Assembly: GCF_021538615.1 (NCBI RefSeq)
Contig: NZ_JAJHIZ010000003.1
Span: forward strand, 2,046,001 to 2,110,000
DNA from: Niabella agricola
GTDB lineage: Bacteria > Bacteroidota > Bacteroidia > Chitinophagales > Chitinophagaceae
Direction: 5' to 3'
DNA length: 64,000 nt
Positions 1 to 8,393 of this stretch are shown one piece after another (the first letter of the stretch is position 1; the number at the start of each line of letters is the position of its first letter). The notes under the pieces were generated by a model. The model worked only from the letters and a program-made list of their open reading frames with translations, made no database searches and was not told where the DNA came from. Both the position numbers and the translations under genes were made by a program.

Positions 1-549
1 TCTGACAGTACTGCATATAAACCTTCCACCGGGCAAACAGGGACCCATAAAATGAGCGATTATATTTCCGTCCGGAAGAAAAACGGCATCACCGTCCGGA
101 ATTTTTTTACCGGCATGGATATTCATTTTATCGGCACCGATGGTTTTTCTTATGAAGGCCCCATCGATGCCATTGCCCGGGATACCGTCTTTATTGCGTC
201 CTATAAAACCACCCGGTACCAGAACATACTGGGGTATGTGGTAACCGATACCCTGCGAAAAGATATCATTCCCTTCCACTATAAAGAGATTAAAACCATC
301 TATGTACCCCGTAACAGGGGAAGAAAAACGGTGCTGGTGCCCCTGGGCGGACTCATGGCCCTGGGCGGCTTCGGATACGATGTACTGAACATCATCAATG
401 GCCTCCGTGCAAATGAGCCTGTTTTTAAGGGAAAGAACCTGGCGGGACTGGGCATTGCCACCGCCACTTCAGTTGCCGGCATCTGGTTACTAAAGAAAAC
501 AACCAGTGCAAAGAACCGGTACCGGATTGTATATGTGGATATGCAATGA
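1..549 (+). CDS. Conserved hypothetical envelope protein, 5' end outside window
   Basis: The frame is open from base 1, with no stop before the first ATG at 52, so the gene probably starts upstream of the window; 182 codons are visible. The lead-in before that ATG (SDSTAYKPSTGQ) looks like the start of a mature exported domain, which is inference. From the ATG at 52 there is a soluble part (KNGITVRNFFTG), a basic linker (VPRNRGRKT, about residues 86-94) and two glycine-rich hydrophobic stretches at about 95-115 and 130-147 that could be membrane segments. It ends YRIVYVDMQ. I do not recognise the family. If the ATG at 52 is the true start the protein is 165 aa and has no signal peptide. Confidence 0.55.
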   Translation, partial: SDSTAYKPSTGQTGTHKMSDYISVRKKNGITVRNFFTGMDIHFIGTDGFSYEGPIDAIARDTVFIASYKTTRYQNILGYVVTDTLRKDIIPFHYKEIKTIYVPRNRGRKTVLVPLGGLMALGGFGYDVLNIINGLRANEPVFKGKNLAGLGIATATSVAGIWLLKKTTSAKNRYRIVYVDMQ

Positions 550-926
550 CCATTTGCGGCTATCATCTTAAACCGGCCCGCGCCTTCGGGCTTTCAATTT
601 GAAGATTTGAAAATGTGGGAATGATAACCGGTTGCCGCCGCGAAAACGCTAAGGTATCTGCCATTAAATCTCATACGCCCTTTAATAGACCGGTATCAAA
701 TTTATTTTTATCTTCTGGCCGGGCAGTGAGGAATAACATCAACGTCTTCTGTTTCCGTTGCGGTCTTTACGGGTACGTACGCCCTTCGCGGTTAAAATTT
801 TAAACGCAGGGAGCGCCAGGGTTACGCTGAGAACGCAAAGGAATTTTCATTGGTTCCTGTTTTCGTTGCGGCCCTTGCAAAGACGTTGCGCACATTGCGG
901 TTAAAAAAGCAAACTGGCTATTCATC
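550..926. other. Non-coding gap with repeat words and a quasi-palindrome
   Basis: No credible gene. A short hairpin GCCCG-cgcctt-CGGGC followed by TTT (576-594) could be a weak terminator for the upstream gene. At 597-635 the word CAATTTGAAGATTTGAAAATG appears in sense after the stop, in one-base-broken form (AATTTGAAGATTTGAAAATG); this is the terminal word of the dispersed repeat described elsewhere. From about 750 to 905 there are two related blocks ending CGCGGTTAAAA and TGCGGTTAAAA. Between them CGCGGTTAAAA faces TTTTAAACGC, making an imperfect inverted repeat of the GCGTCTTTGCGG kind. Confidence 0.5.
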
Positions 927-1784
927 TTAATTCTGAATTTTACTAAAGAAATCAGCGGGCCTTAACCGGATGCCGAAATTATAGGGTGTATGATCCAGTC
1001 CGCGTTTGTACATGCTCTTGAATGCATAGGATCCATATAATGTAACCACACCCAGGGTAAGATCTCCCACATAAGACAGCTTCCAGGGATCAAGATCAAA
1101 ATTATCTTTTGCCTTCAGTTTTCCTTCGTCGGAAGTAATGGTCTTATTCCGGGCCGCATATAAATACCCCACGCTTACACCGGCGCTCAGCTCAAAAGGA
1201 TACAACCGGTCCGGTGTAAAGTTGAAGTTCAACATCAGGGGGATGGTAATGTAATCTGCAGCCAGCTTATTTTTCCGGTAACTCCGGCCCGGCGTTTCAT
1301 CTATGGAAACCACCGGAGGGTTCACAATATCCGTTGCCGGGCGGGGATTAAACCGGACAGGGTTTTTAAACCGGTAATTGTTCAGTTCCAGTCCCAGCCC
1401 ATATTTCAGATTCAAAAAATGATGGATCAGGTTATACCGTTGGGTAACGATCCAGACATTCACATTCCTCGATTTGAAATACTTTGTAGCAAACCACTGC
1501 TCATTGCTCCCCGGGGCATAGGCCTGTGCTGCCACATCCGTATAATGGGTACCGTCCACAAAATTCGACATGCCAATATCGACCATTCCCCACTCGGTAA
1601 CCACATTCTTCAGACTTCTTTTCGTATTGATACTTTTTAAAAATCCCTTCCTCGGTTCCCGCTCCAGAGGTTTATTATCCCGGATGATGGTTACGCCGTT
1701 TATTACCAGGGTGTCCGGCTTATCCTGGGCTCCTGCAACGGCGGCCCAGGCAATCAGACAAGTTAGCAGTAATCTTCGTTTCAT
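927..1784 (-). CDS. Outer-membrane beta-barrel protein, paralogue of the preceding gene
   Basis: A signal peptide (MKRRLLLTCLIAWAAVAGAQ) marks the start at 1784; the frame reaches seven codons further upstream but that extension would hide the signal. The mature 260-odd residues alternate polar and aromatic residues in barrel-like strands (WKLSYVGDLTLGVVTLYGSY). It shares long stretches with the upstream neighbour: NYRFKNPVRFNPRPATD, DETPGRSYRKNKLAADY and SVGYLYAARNK. It is the last gene of the sigma / anti-sigma / barrel operon, so it is probably a target of that ECF sigma factor (inference). Ligand unknown; a porin-like or structural role in the outer membrane is the most that can be said. 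Confidence 0.7.
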   Translation of the reverse strand: MKRRLLLTCLIAWAAVAGAQDKPDTLVINGVTIIRDNKPLEREPRKGFLKSINTKRSLKNVVTEWGMVDIGMSNFVDGTHYTDVAAQAYAPGSNEQWFATKYFKSRNVNVWIVTQRYNLIHHFLNLKYGLGLELNNYRFKNPVRFNPRPATDIVNPPVVSIDETPGRSYRKNKLAADYITIPLMLNFNFTPDRLYPFELSAGVSVGYLYAARNKTITSDEGKLKAKDNFDLDPWKLSYVGDLTLGVVTLYGSYAFKSMYKRGLDHTPYNFGIRLRPADFFSKIQN

Positions 1785-1874
1785 CGTCATACAAATCAGT
1801 GGCATTACAAATCAGTTTGCTGCAAAATCTGGTTTATTCAATGATTAAAGATAGGAAAGAACTTGTTTATAAAA

Positions 1875-2753
1875 TTATAAACCTACCCGTACTCCAACCG
1901 TATACGGTGTAAGGTCTAAACCGCGCTTAAACATGCTCTTGGTTGCAAATGATCCGTATACCCCCAGGTAACCCAGGTTCACTTCTCCAACATAGGAGAT
2001 CTTCCAGGGGTTTAAGCTGAAATCGTCTTTAAATTTGTGTTTGCCTTCATCCGAGTTGATGTATTTGTTCCGTGCCGAGTAAAGGTACCCGGCACTGATA
2101 CCGGCGCTGAATCCAAATTCCTTGCTGGCTTTTACGCGCACATTCTTACGGTTTACTTCAACCACCTTACGGTTCTTTGTAGGGAATGATACATTCAACA
2201 TTACCGGCAAGGTAAGATAATCAGCAGCAAGTTTGGTTTTCTTATAGGTACGTCCTGGGGTTTCATCCAGGTACACGACTGCAGGAATAGCCGCATCGGT
2301 GGCTGGACGCGGATTCAGGCGCACGGGGTTCTTAAACCGGTAATTATTCAGCTCTAGCCCCAAAGAGTACTTCAGGTTCAGTACATGGCGCACCATATTA
2401 ATCTTTTGCGACAAGAACCAGATGTTTACATTCACCGATTTTCCGCTTCTCAGGTCCAGCCAGGAACCGGTAGCGCCCGGCGCAAAGGCCTGCGTGGCCG
2501 CATCCGTATATACGGTATTATCTACAAAATTTGCAAAGCCCAGGTCAATGCTGAACCAGCTGGTGATTACATTTTTTGCCCGGCTGGCTTTTACCCAGGG
2601 CTGCCCGTTTCCGGTGATGATTACAGAATCCTTTTTTTTACTCGTAATAACCTTCACATTAATTTCGGTAGTATCGGCCCCCTTCTGATCCTGCGCCTGC
2701 AGGCAAAGCGGTGCCATTAAAATTGTGTATACAATTAGTCGTATCGTTTTCAT
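1875..2753 (-). CDS. Outer-membrane beta-barrel protein
   Basis: 292 aa with a signal peptide (MKTIRLIVYTILMAPLCLQAQ). The barrel part contains LELNNYRFKNPVRLNPRP, DETPGRTYKKTKLAADY and AGISAGYLYSARNK, almost the same as in the next gene downstream, so the two arose by tandem duplication. This copy has an extra basic insertion (NRKVVEVNRKNVRVKASKE, around residues 205-225) that the other lacks, probably an extended loop or turn. The start lies 5 bases after the anti-sigma stop, which indicates co-transcription. Function of the barrel is unknown. Confidence 0.72.
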   Translation of the reverse strand: MKTIRLIVYTILMAPLCLQAQDQKGADTTEINVKVITSKKKDSVIITGNGQPWVKASRAKNVITSWFSIDLGFANFVDNTVYTDAATQAFAPGATGSWLDLRSGKSVNVNIWFLSQKINMVRHVLNLKYSLGLELNNYRFKNPVRLNPRPATDAAIPAVVYLDETPGRTYKKTKLAADYLTLPVMLNVSFPTKNRKVVEVNRKNVRVKASKEFGFSAGISAGYLYSARNKYINSDEGKHKFKDDFSLNPWKISYVGEVNLGYLGVYGSFATKSMFKRGLDLTPYTVGVRVGL

Positions 2754-2758
2754 TTTTT

Positions 2759-3778
2759 TTATTTTACGTTCACCGCAAAGCCTGCAATGGTTACCTGGCC
2801 CTCACCGTCTGTAAGCGCTCCTGATATCCGCTCCTCAATGCGTTGCGTTAACTTTTTGAATAAGGATTTTTTCGGTTTTGGTTGTTTTTCTTCCTCGGTC
2901 ATTGCTACCACCGGTTGTACAGAAGGATCCTGTTTCTGTACAGCCGGCGGGGTAACTTCTACTTTGTTGATGGCTACATCCTGTTGGGAAACTACACCGG
3001 CATTGCGCACCGCCGGCGTTGATGTTCCTGAAACAGCGGGGGTTGATGTTGCAGATGTTGCTGTCGCAGTAACACCCCTCCTCTGCTTTTGCTCTTTTTT
3101 GTCCGCTCTGTTTTCCTGCTCCTGCCTGTCTGAAGCCCTATAAACGGCAATCGCGGTTTCCTTACCGGGTTGTGGTACCGTGTCGGCTGCTACAACGCTG
3201 TCATCTGCGGGAACACGGGCCACATCGTTTCCGGGAACGCTGTCCTGGTGCCGGGGATGCTGCGAGTCCGCCAGGGTTGCTTTTTTCCCTTGTTCCTGCA
3301 TCCATAAAGCGGCTCCCACTGCCATCACTACCAGGGCCGCCGCCGCGGCAATCCTCCATATTTTGAGCGATACCAGCCGGGAACGCCTCCGGTACAAGCG
3401 GGCTTTATCCGGAAATACAATGTTCAGGTCCGGTTTAGCAATGGTTTGTTCAAACGCCTGCAGACGTTTGGCCAGTTCCGGAGACGGATGCTGCAGCGCT
3501 TCAGCAACGGCAGCCGGAACAGCTTCTTTATCCAAATAGGAAAGCAGGGCTTCATCGGAAATGGAGGCGGTCCCGAAAAACAATTTCGATTTGTCGGGAA
3601 ATACCATCTCCGGATCCGCTACCTGCCGAGTCCGGAGCAACTCTTCCAGCAGCGGCTGTGTTTCCGGATGCTGTTGCAGGAATGCCTCTACTTCAGCCCG
3701 TTCATCCCTGTTCAGTTCATTATCCACATACAGAAGGAAATAAGCTTCATAATTGGTCGGATTAATTTTTCCTTGCAT
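2759..3778 (-). CDS. Membrane anti-sigma-like protein with duplicated N-terminal repeat
   Basis: 339 aa. One transmembrane helix lies at about residues 141-160 (IAAAAALVVMAVGAALWM), preceded by a basic stretch (YRRRSRLVSLK), so residues 1-140 are cytoplasmic and the Ser/Thr/Ala-rich remainder periplasmic. The cytoplasmic part is a tandem repeat: YVDNEL...QQHPE...VFPDKSKLF (17-67) and YLDKEA...LQHPS...VFPDKARLY (81-129). No HxxxCxxC zinc motif is present. The gene starts 2 bases after the ECF sigma stop; that position and topology are standard for an anti-sigma factor that holds the sigma at the membrane. Its sigma partner is inferred from adjacency. Confidence 0.65.
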   Translation of the reverse strand: MQGKINPTNYEAYFLLYVDNELNRDERAEVEAFLQQHPETQPLLEELLRTRQVADPEMVFPDKSKLFFGTASISDEALLSYLDKEAVPAAVAEALQHPSPELAKRLQAFEQTIAKPDLNIVFPDKARLYRRRSRLVSLKIWRIAAAAALVVMAVGAALWMQEQGKKATLADSQHPRHQDSVPGNDVARVPADDSVVAADTVPQPGKETAIAVYRASDRQEQENRADKKEQKQRRGVTATATSATSTPAVSGTSTPAVRNAGVVSQQDVAINKVEVTPPAVQKQDPSVQPVVAMTEEEKQPKPKKSLFKKLTQRIEERISGALTDGEGQVTIAGFAVNVK

Positions 3779-3780
3779 GG

Positions 3781-4266
3781 TTATAATACGTTTTCAATTT
3801 TAACCAAATAATCTTTCAGTTGTAAGCGCGCCCGGTGCAAATACACTTTTACCTGGCTGGCCGAAAGTCCGGTAATGTCTCCAATTTCTTCGTAACTGTA
3901 CCCTTCATAATCTTTTAACAACACCAGCGACCGTTTGGTATCATCCAGTCGCTCGAGCGCCCGGTGCAACACTTCTTTCAGATTCCGGCTCCCCTGTTCG
4001 GTATACCGGTCGTAAGCGCCCATCGATTCTTCATAAACCATCCGTTTATATTTCCGGATATGGTCGATCATTTTCCGGTAGGCAATGGTAAAGAGCAGGG
4101 ATTTTGATTTTTCCGCATCCACCTCGTTCCGCTGCTCCCAAAGTGCCTGAAATGCAGATTGTACCACATCCTCCGCGTTTGCCGCATGTTTCAGGTTCTT
4201 TACAATAAACCGGTACACATTGTCCGCATACATTGTTACACATTCGTTATATTCCTTTTCCGTCAT
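3781..4266 (-). CDS. ECF RNA polymerase sigma factor
   Basis: The start is set at MTEKEYNECVTMYADNVYRF (ATG at 4266); the open frame extends 62 codons upstream but reads through repeat sequence. Region 2 is visible at about residues 10-80 (NAEDVVQSAFQALWEQ, LLFTIAYRKMIDHIRKYKR) and region 4 at about 108-158 (LERLDDTKRSLVLLKDYEGY, YEEIGDITGLSASQVKVYLH). First gene of a four-gene operon with its likely anti-sigma and two barrels. Upstream at about 4318-4345 the minus strand carries TGTAAC, 17-18 bases, then CGTATTA, which resembles an ECF-type promoter and would fit autoregulation; this is tentative. Confidence 0.88.
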   Translation of the reverse strand: MTEKEYNECVTMYADNVYRFIVKNLKHAANAEDVVQSAFQALWEQRNEVDAEKSKSLLFTIAYRKMIDHIRKYKRMVYEESMGAYDRYTEQGSRNLKEVLHRALERLDDTKRSLVLLKDYEGYSYEEIGDITGLSASQVKVYLHRARLQLKDYLVKIENVL

Positions 4267-4590
4267 AGATCCAGTAGCAGGGTTGTAGTTATTATCTTTT
4301 TTGAACCGGTTTATATGTAATACGGGCGATGCGGTTAAAAAGTTACAGGAAAAATTTTTTTTTGAGAAATTTGAGAATGTGGAAATGTGAGCATATGAGA
4401 ATGCCCGGGAATGGCGAGTAGCGAAACGCATCAAGCAGGGATCCAACCTCAACCGTTAAACAAATAAGCTTGGCTTTTAGCCTTCAGCCCTCAGCATCGA
4501 GCATCCAGCATTTAAAATCTAACCCTTTCCATCAAGTGTAAAACTGAACCCTGACGGTTCAACCTTGAACTTGAAACCAACCCTCCAGGC
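4267..4590. repeat. Gap holding an inverted copy of the modular intergenic repeat
   Basis: No gene. Bases about 4367-4525 read on the minus strand match about 34022-34256 read on the plus strand, module by module: a GATGCTGAGGGCTG-type block, TTTGTTTAACG, then a core. The core (4402-4448 against 34107-34153) agrees at 43 of 47 positions by my count. The 34 kb copy carries an extra segment of roughly 65 bases after the core before both resume with CTCATATGCTCACATTTCC. No terminator for rodA is visible here. Confidence 0.7.
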
Positions 4591-5934
4591 CTACCGCAAC
4601 ACCATCTGGCGGTCGGCATCCAGCCGGATGAGGATAAACAGCAGTATGGTAAAGGTGAGCAGCGATGTGCCTCCGTAGCTGATGAGCGGCAGGGGAATAC
4701 CGATCACCGGGGCCAGGCCGATGGTCATGGCCACATTTACAGCTATATGAAAGAAGAACACCGATGCCACCCCATAAGCATAGCAACGGCTAAAAGTGCT
4801 TCGTTGCCGCTCCGCAATCCGGATAATCCGGAACAACAGTAATATATAAAGCCCTAATAATGTGACGCTTCCTACAAATCCAAACCCCTCCCCGATGGTG
4901 TCAAAAATAAAATCCGTACGCTGCTCTGGAACAAAACCATAACGGGTTTGTGTACCGCTCAGCAAGCCCTTCCCCATCAGCCCACCGCTTCCCACGGCAA
5001 TTTTAGACTGCTTTACGTTATAGTCGGCAGTATTATTTTGTTTCCCTGTTTTTACATCAATTTCCCCCATATTTCCCTTCAGGTATTCCTGGGGGATCTC
5101 CTTTCCGATGGTACTGTAGATCCGTTCCACCTGATGCTTTCCCAGTACATGTTCAAAAAGGAAGGGCACTCCGAAACGCTGGATACCCACGCACAGCGCC
5201 CACACAAGAATGATCTTCATCAGCAATGCCTTATCGCGTTTGATCTGGCGCAGACTGAATAATACCACGACTCCGGCAATAAGCGTAAGGATAATAGCCA
5301 GCACATTTTTATCGAGCAGCAAGGTTGCTACTACCAGGGCTGCTATTGCAAAACCGATCACCAGCACCATGGCAGGCAATCCCTCGCGATACATTACAAA
5401 AAAGAACGAACAGAATACAAGGGCCAACCCGGTTTCCTTCTGAAAAACGGTTAATACGGCGGGGGCCATAACGATGGCTGTAGCAATAAGCTGGGAACGG
5501 GTTTTGGCAAAATCAAGCTCCGGGTTCGAAAGATACTTGGCCAGTGCCAGTGCTACGGTTACTTTACAGAATTCCGCCGGCTGAAACTGGAAGGCTCCCA
5601 ACCGGATAATGGACTCGGTTCCTTTTACCGCAGAATGGAATGGGAACACCAGCAGCAGCAACAGCATACCGCCTGCATACCAGAGATTGGCCGTGGCCGG
5701 GAAAAATTTACTATCCGTTAAAAGAATGAATAAGCCCAGCAACAGCGAAACGCCTGCAAAATAAAACTGGCGACTGTAATCGGTTTTAAAGCCCAGAAAG
5801 CTTTGCAGTACGGGATCGCCCTCCGTATAAGTCACTCCAAAAATGGCCATCAGGCCAATGGCTACCAGTAACAGGTATACGATTACAAGTATGTAATCTA
5901 CCCCTTTGGATATTTCAGCTTTTTTCTGGCTCAT
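4591..5934 (-). CDS. rodA: Peptidoglycan glycosyltransferase RodA
   Basis: 447 aa polytopic SEDS protein that polymerises lipid II into glycan strands in the elongation complex with PBP2. About ten hydrophobic segments are visible, starting at VDYILVIVYLLLVAIGLMAI. Family landmarks are present: GFQFQPAEF-type LGAFQFQPAEFCKV, FQKETGLALVF (where the family has PDLGT), the extracytoplasmic loop with QSKIAVGSGGLMGKG, FVPEQRTDFIFDTIGEGFGF, and the final GIPLPLISYGGTS. The middle loop (GKHQVERIYSTIGKEIPQEY) is longer than in E. coli RodA. The start overlaps the stop of mrdA by 4 bases, so the two are translationally coupled. The match is specific and the call is firm. Confidence 0.95.
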   Translation of the reverse strand: MSQKKAEISKGVDYILVIVYLLLVAIGLMAIFGVTYTEGDPVLQSFLGFKTDYSRQFYFAGVSLLLGLFILLTDSKFFPATANLWYAGGMLLLLLVFPFHSAVKGTESIIRLGAFQFQPAEFCKVTVALALAKYLSNPELDFAKTRSQLIATAIVMAPAVLTVFQKETGLALVFCSFFFVMYREGLPAMVLVIGFAIAALVVATLLLDKNVLAIILTLIAGVVVLFSLRQIKRDKALLMKIILVWALCVGIQRFGVPFLFEHVLGKHQVERIYSTIGKEIPQEYLKGNMGEIDVKTGKQNNTADYNVKQSKIAVGSGGLMGKGLLSGTQTRYGFVPEQRTDFIFDTIGEGFGFVGSVTLLGLYILLLFRIIRIAERQRSTFSRCYAYGVASVFFFHIAVNVAMTIGLAPVIGIPLPLISYGGTSLLTFTILLFILIRLDADRQMVLR

Positions 5935-8063
5935 ATAATTTCTTCGGAAACGGTAACAGGTCTGCGGTATTTTCTATCTTCTGTTATAAACGTGATCAGC
6001 GCCGAAGGTTTTTTCTGAACCGGCTTTTGATCCGGCCTGGAATTGCCGTTGGTCTGTGTGGAATCTTTTTTTGGCGCGGTCTTCAGCGCACCGCCTCTCA
6101 GATAGCGTCGCAGCTGCGTGCTGTCTTTCCGGATCTTTGCCCACTGCTCGGCTCTGGAAGAATCAGTAATGTACTGCAGCCGGTCGTAATAGGACGGCAT
6201 CAGGTTGGTATTGGAAATCCGCTCCAGGTCGGCCTTGCTTTTATTGGTCAGACTGTCCAGCAGATATTTTTCCATCAGGATGCGGGCGATCGGCCCTGCC
6301 CAGGTAGCCCCATATCCGGCGTTTTCAACAGCCACAGCAATGGCGATTTTGGGGTTATCCTTGGGTGCAAAGCATACAAACATGGAGTTATCTTTCAGCT
6401 TGATCCTTCTCCGGTCAAGAATGGTATAGTTTTCCGCCGTACCTGTTTTTGCACATACGTCAATACCGGGAATCATGGCCACCCGTGCCGTTCCGCGCGT
6501 TACCACATCGTTCATTCCGTTAATAATGGCATTATAGGCAGTATCTGAAATATGGGTCAGTACCTCATGCTTTTCCCGGTATTTTGCCAGGATGGGCGCA
6601 TCGGCCGCTGTTTCGCCATCAATGCTGTCTACAAAGTGTGGCGTATAATAATACCCTTTGTTGGCGATGATACACATGGCATTGGCCAGCTGTAACGGAG
6701 TGGCCAGCATTTTATCCTGGCCGATGCCCAGGGTAAGATTGGTACAGGAGTTCCAGGAGCCCCTGTATTCTTTATCATAGACTGCCACCGTTGGAATATT
6801 TCCTTTGTCTTCACTGGGAAGGTCTACCCCCAGACGTACACCCAGCCCAAACTTATGCATATAGTCTTCCCAGCCTTCATACCCCTTGCGCATATTGCCC
6901 GCCCGGGGATTGTCTACCGCCATCCGGTACACCTGCACAAAATAGGAGTTACAGGAATTGGCGATCGCCAGTCTTAAATTAGCCGCGTGTCCGCCGCCGG
7001 AATGCGTACAGGCCGGTTTGCCTGCACCGCAGCCATAGTACCGGCCCGGACAGGGATATCCGTAAGAAGGAGTAATCACCCCTTCATCCAGCGCCACCAG
7101 CCCACCCAGGGGTTTAAACGTTGAACCGGGAGGATACCGTCCTTTTATACCCCTGTTTAATAAAGGAGCACGAACATTCAGCACCATTTTGGCATAGTTG
7201 GCATTTTTTTCAGGGCCGGTAAGGTCATTGGGATTAAAAACCGGACCGGAAGCCATCGCCAGGATGCCACCGGTTTTTGGATCCAGCGCCACTACAGAGC
7301 CCACTTTATTTGCCAGTAATTTCTCGGCCAATACCTGCAGTTCTACATCCAGGTAGGTTTTTAGTCCCCGCCCGGCCACCGCCGTGGTATCAAACTCGCC
7401 ATTCTCATAATGACCCACCAGCCGGTTTTTATTGTCTTTGATCATGTACTGCACCCCCCGTTGCCCCATCAACACTTTTTCATAGGTATATTCCAAACCG
7501 TTCTTGCCCACATAATCGCCCATGCGATAAAAATTGCCCGACCGTTCGATGTCCTTGCCATCCACCTCACTGATGTATCCCAGGATATGCGCCCCTACAT
7601 TATAGGGGTAGGTACGCACAGGACGCTGCTGCAGCACAAAACCCGGAAACCGCCAGCTGTTTTCCTCAAACCGGGCCTGCATTTCGGGGGTCAGCAGCGA
7701 ATGAAAAATAGAAGGCCGTACCCTTGAATTTTTTACAATGGCATTTACGATCCGTGCCCGGAACTCGGCCGTGTCAATCTGCATCAGGTTACAAAATGCA
7801 GCGGTATCAAGATTTCTTACCTCGGCGGGAGTTACCATCAGGTCGAACATAATGGTATTATTCAGCACGGCTTTACCATTGCGATCGAAGATGATCCCCC
7901 TTTCGGGGTAAACGATTTTTTGAAATACCGCATTGTTCTTGGCCAGCTCCAGGTATTTATTGCTCACCAGTTGCAGGTTGGCCAGCTGGGCGATAATGAC
8001 TATAAATACGGAAAGAAAGATGATCCGTATAATATAACTTCTCGACTTATTAAACACCGACAT
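5931..8063 (-). CDS. mrdA: Penicillin-binding protein 2 (elongation transpeptidase)
   Basis: 710 aa class B PBP that cross-links peptidoglycan made by RodA. One N-terminal membrane helix lies at about residues 10-30, a pedestal/dimerisation domain follows (about 50-230), then the transpeptidase domain. Its three active-site motifs are present: SxxK at S314-K317 (PPGSTFKPLG), SxN at S370-N372 (ANSCNSYF) and KTG at 539-541 (CAKTGTAEN). It is longer than the usual 630-660 aa because of a basic, Lys/Ser/Pro-rich C-terminal tail (about 640-700) typical of low-complexity extensions. Overlaps rodA by 4 bases; separated from mreD by 330 bases, with its own -7 element at 8095-8102. Confidence 0.95.
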   Translation of the reverse strand: MSVFNKSRSYIIRIIFLSVFIVIIAQLANLQLVSNKYLELAKNNAVFQKIVYPERGIIFDRNGKAVLNNTIMFDLMVTPAEVRNLDTAAFCNLMQIDTAEFRARIVNAIVKNSRVRPSIFHSLLTPEMQARFEENSWRFPGFVLQQRPVRTYPYNVGAHILGYISEVDGKDIERSGNFYRMGDYVGKNGLEYTYEKVLMGQRGVQYMIKDNKNRLVGHYENGEFDTTAVAGRGLKTYLDVELQVLAEKLLANKVGSVVALDPKTGGILAMASGPVFNPNDLTGPEKNANYAKMVLNVRAPLLNRGIKGRYPPGSTFKPLGGLVALDEGVITPSYGYPCPGRYYGCGAGKPACTHSGGGHAANLRLAIANSCNSYFVQVYRMAVDNPRAGNMRKGYEGWEDYMHKFGLGVRLGVDLPSEDKGNIPTVAVYDKEYRGSWNSCTNLTLGIGQDKMLATPLQLANAMCIIANKGYYYTPHFVDSIDGETAADAPILAKYREKHEVLTHISDTAYNAIINGMNDVVTRGTARVAMIPGIDVCAKTGTAENYTILDRRRIKLKDNSMFVCFAPKDNPKIAIAVAVENAGYGATWAGPIARILMEKYLLDSLTNKSKADLERISNTNLMPSYYDRLQYITDSSRAEQWAKIRKDSTQLRRYLRGGALKTAPKKDSTQTNGNSRPDQKPVQKKPSALITFITEDRKYRRPVTVSEEII

Positions 8064-8393
8064 ACTTATCCCTGGAAACTTTTGTAAGAAAAGTCAAAAA
8101 TAGTGCAAAACTGTTTACGATCCGGGAATTGAGAATCCAGATTTCAGAATCCGGATTTGAACTTCGGGCATCGGGTTATCTGGGTTGGCGACCAGCTTTC
8201 AACGGCCAGACTTCAGCAATCACTGTCTCCTTCAAAAGGAGGCCTCATCCATTCCTTACCAAAAACATTGTCCTGGCAGAACGCCGTTATGATAACCAAC
8301 AGTGTTTCCGCCCGATGGCTGATCCTCAACACTCAAACCTGGATTCTCGATGCTGATTGCTGGATTCTGGACGCTCACCCTGGATGCTCAATG
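8064..8393. other. 330-base non-coding gap inside the cell-shape cluster
   Basis: Holds a minus-strand -7 element near mrdA and then word-repeat filler. GAGAATCCAGATTTCAGAATCC (in part, at about 8130-8152) recurs in inverted sense near the other end, where the minus strand reads CAGCATCGAGAATCCAGG (about 8337-8354). The same CAGCATCGAG-ATCCAG word occurs at about 4490-4510. Short open frames on both strands here have no recognisable content. No terminator for mreD is evident. Confidence 0.5.
8095..8102 (-). promoter_or_regulatory. Bacteroidota-type -7 element for mrdA-rodA
   Basis: The minus strand reads TATTTTTG, a full match to TAnnTTTG. A transcript starting near 8088 would have a leader of about 25 bases to the mrdA ATG at 8063. 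No clear TTTG -33 box lies 19-20 bases upstream, which lowers confidence. Confidence 0.4.

Noticed and set aside
300..566. Minus-strand open frame opposite the first gene
   Set aside because: Lies wholly inside the plus-strand gene, with no signal or motif; a shadow frame.
3446..3811. Plus-strand open frame opposite the anti-sigma gene
   Set aside because: Antisense shadow of a high-GC gene; no recognisable content and no ribosome-binding context.
4267..4452. N-terminal extension of the first ECF sigma factor
   Set aside because: The 62 extra codons read through the dispersed repeat, and the family start is MTEKEYNEC at 4266.
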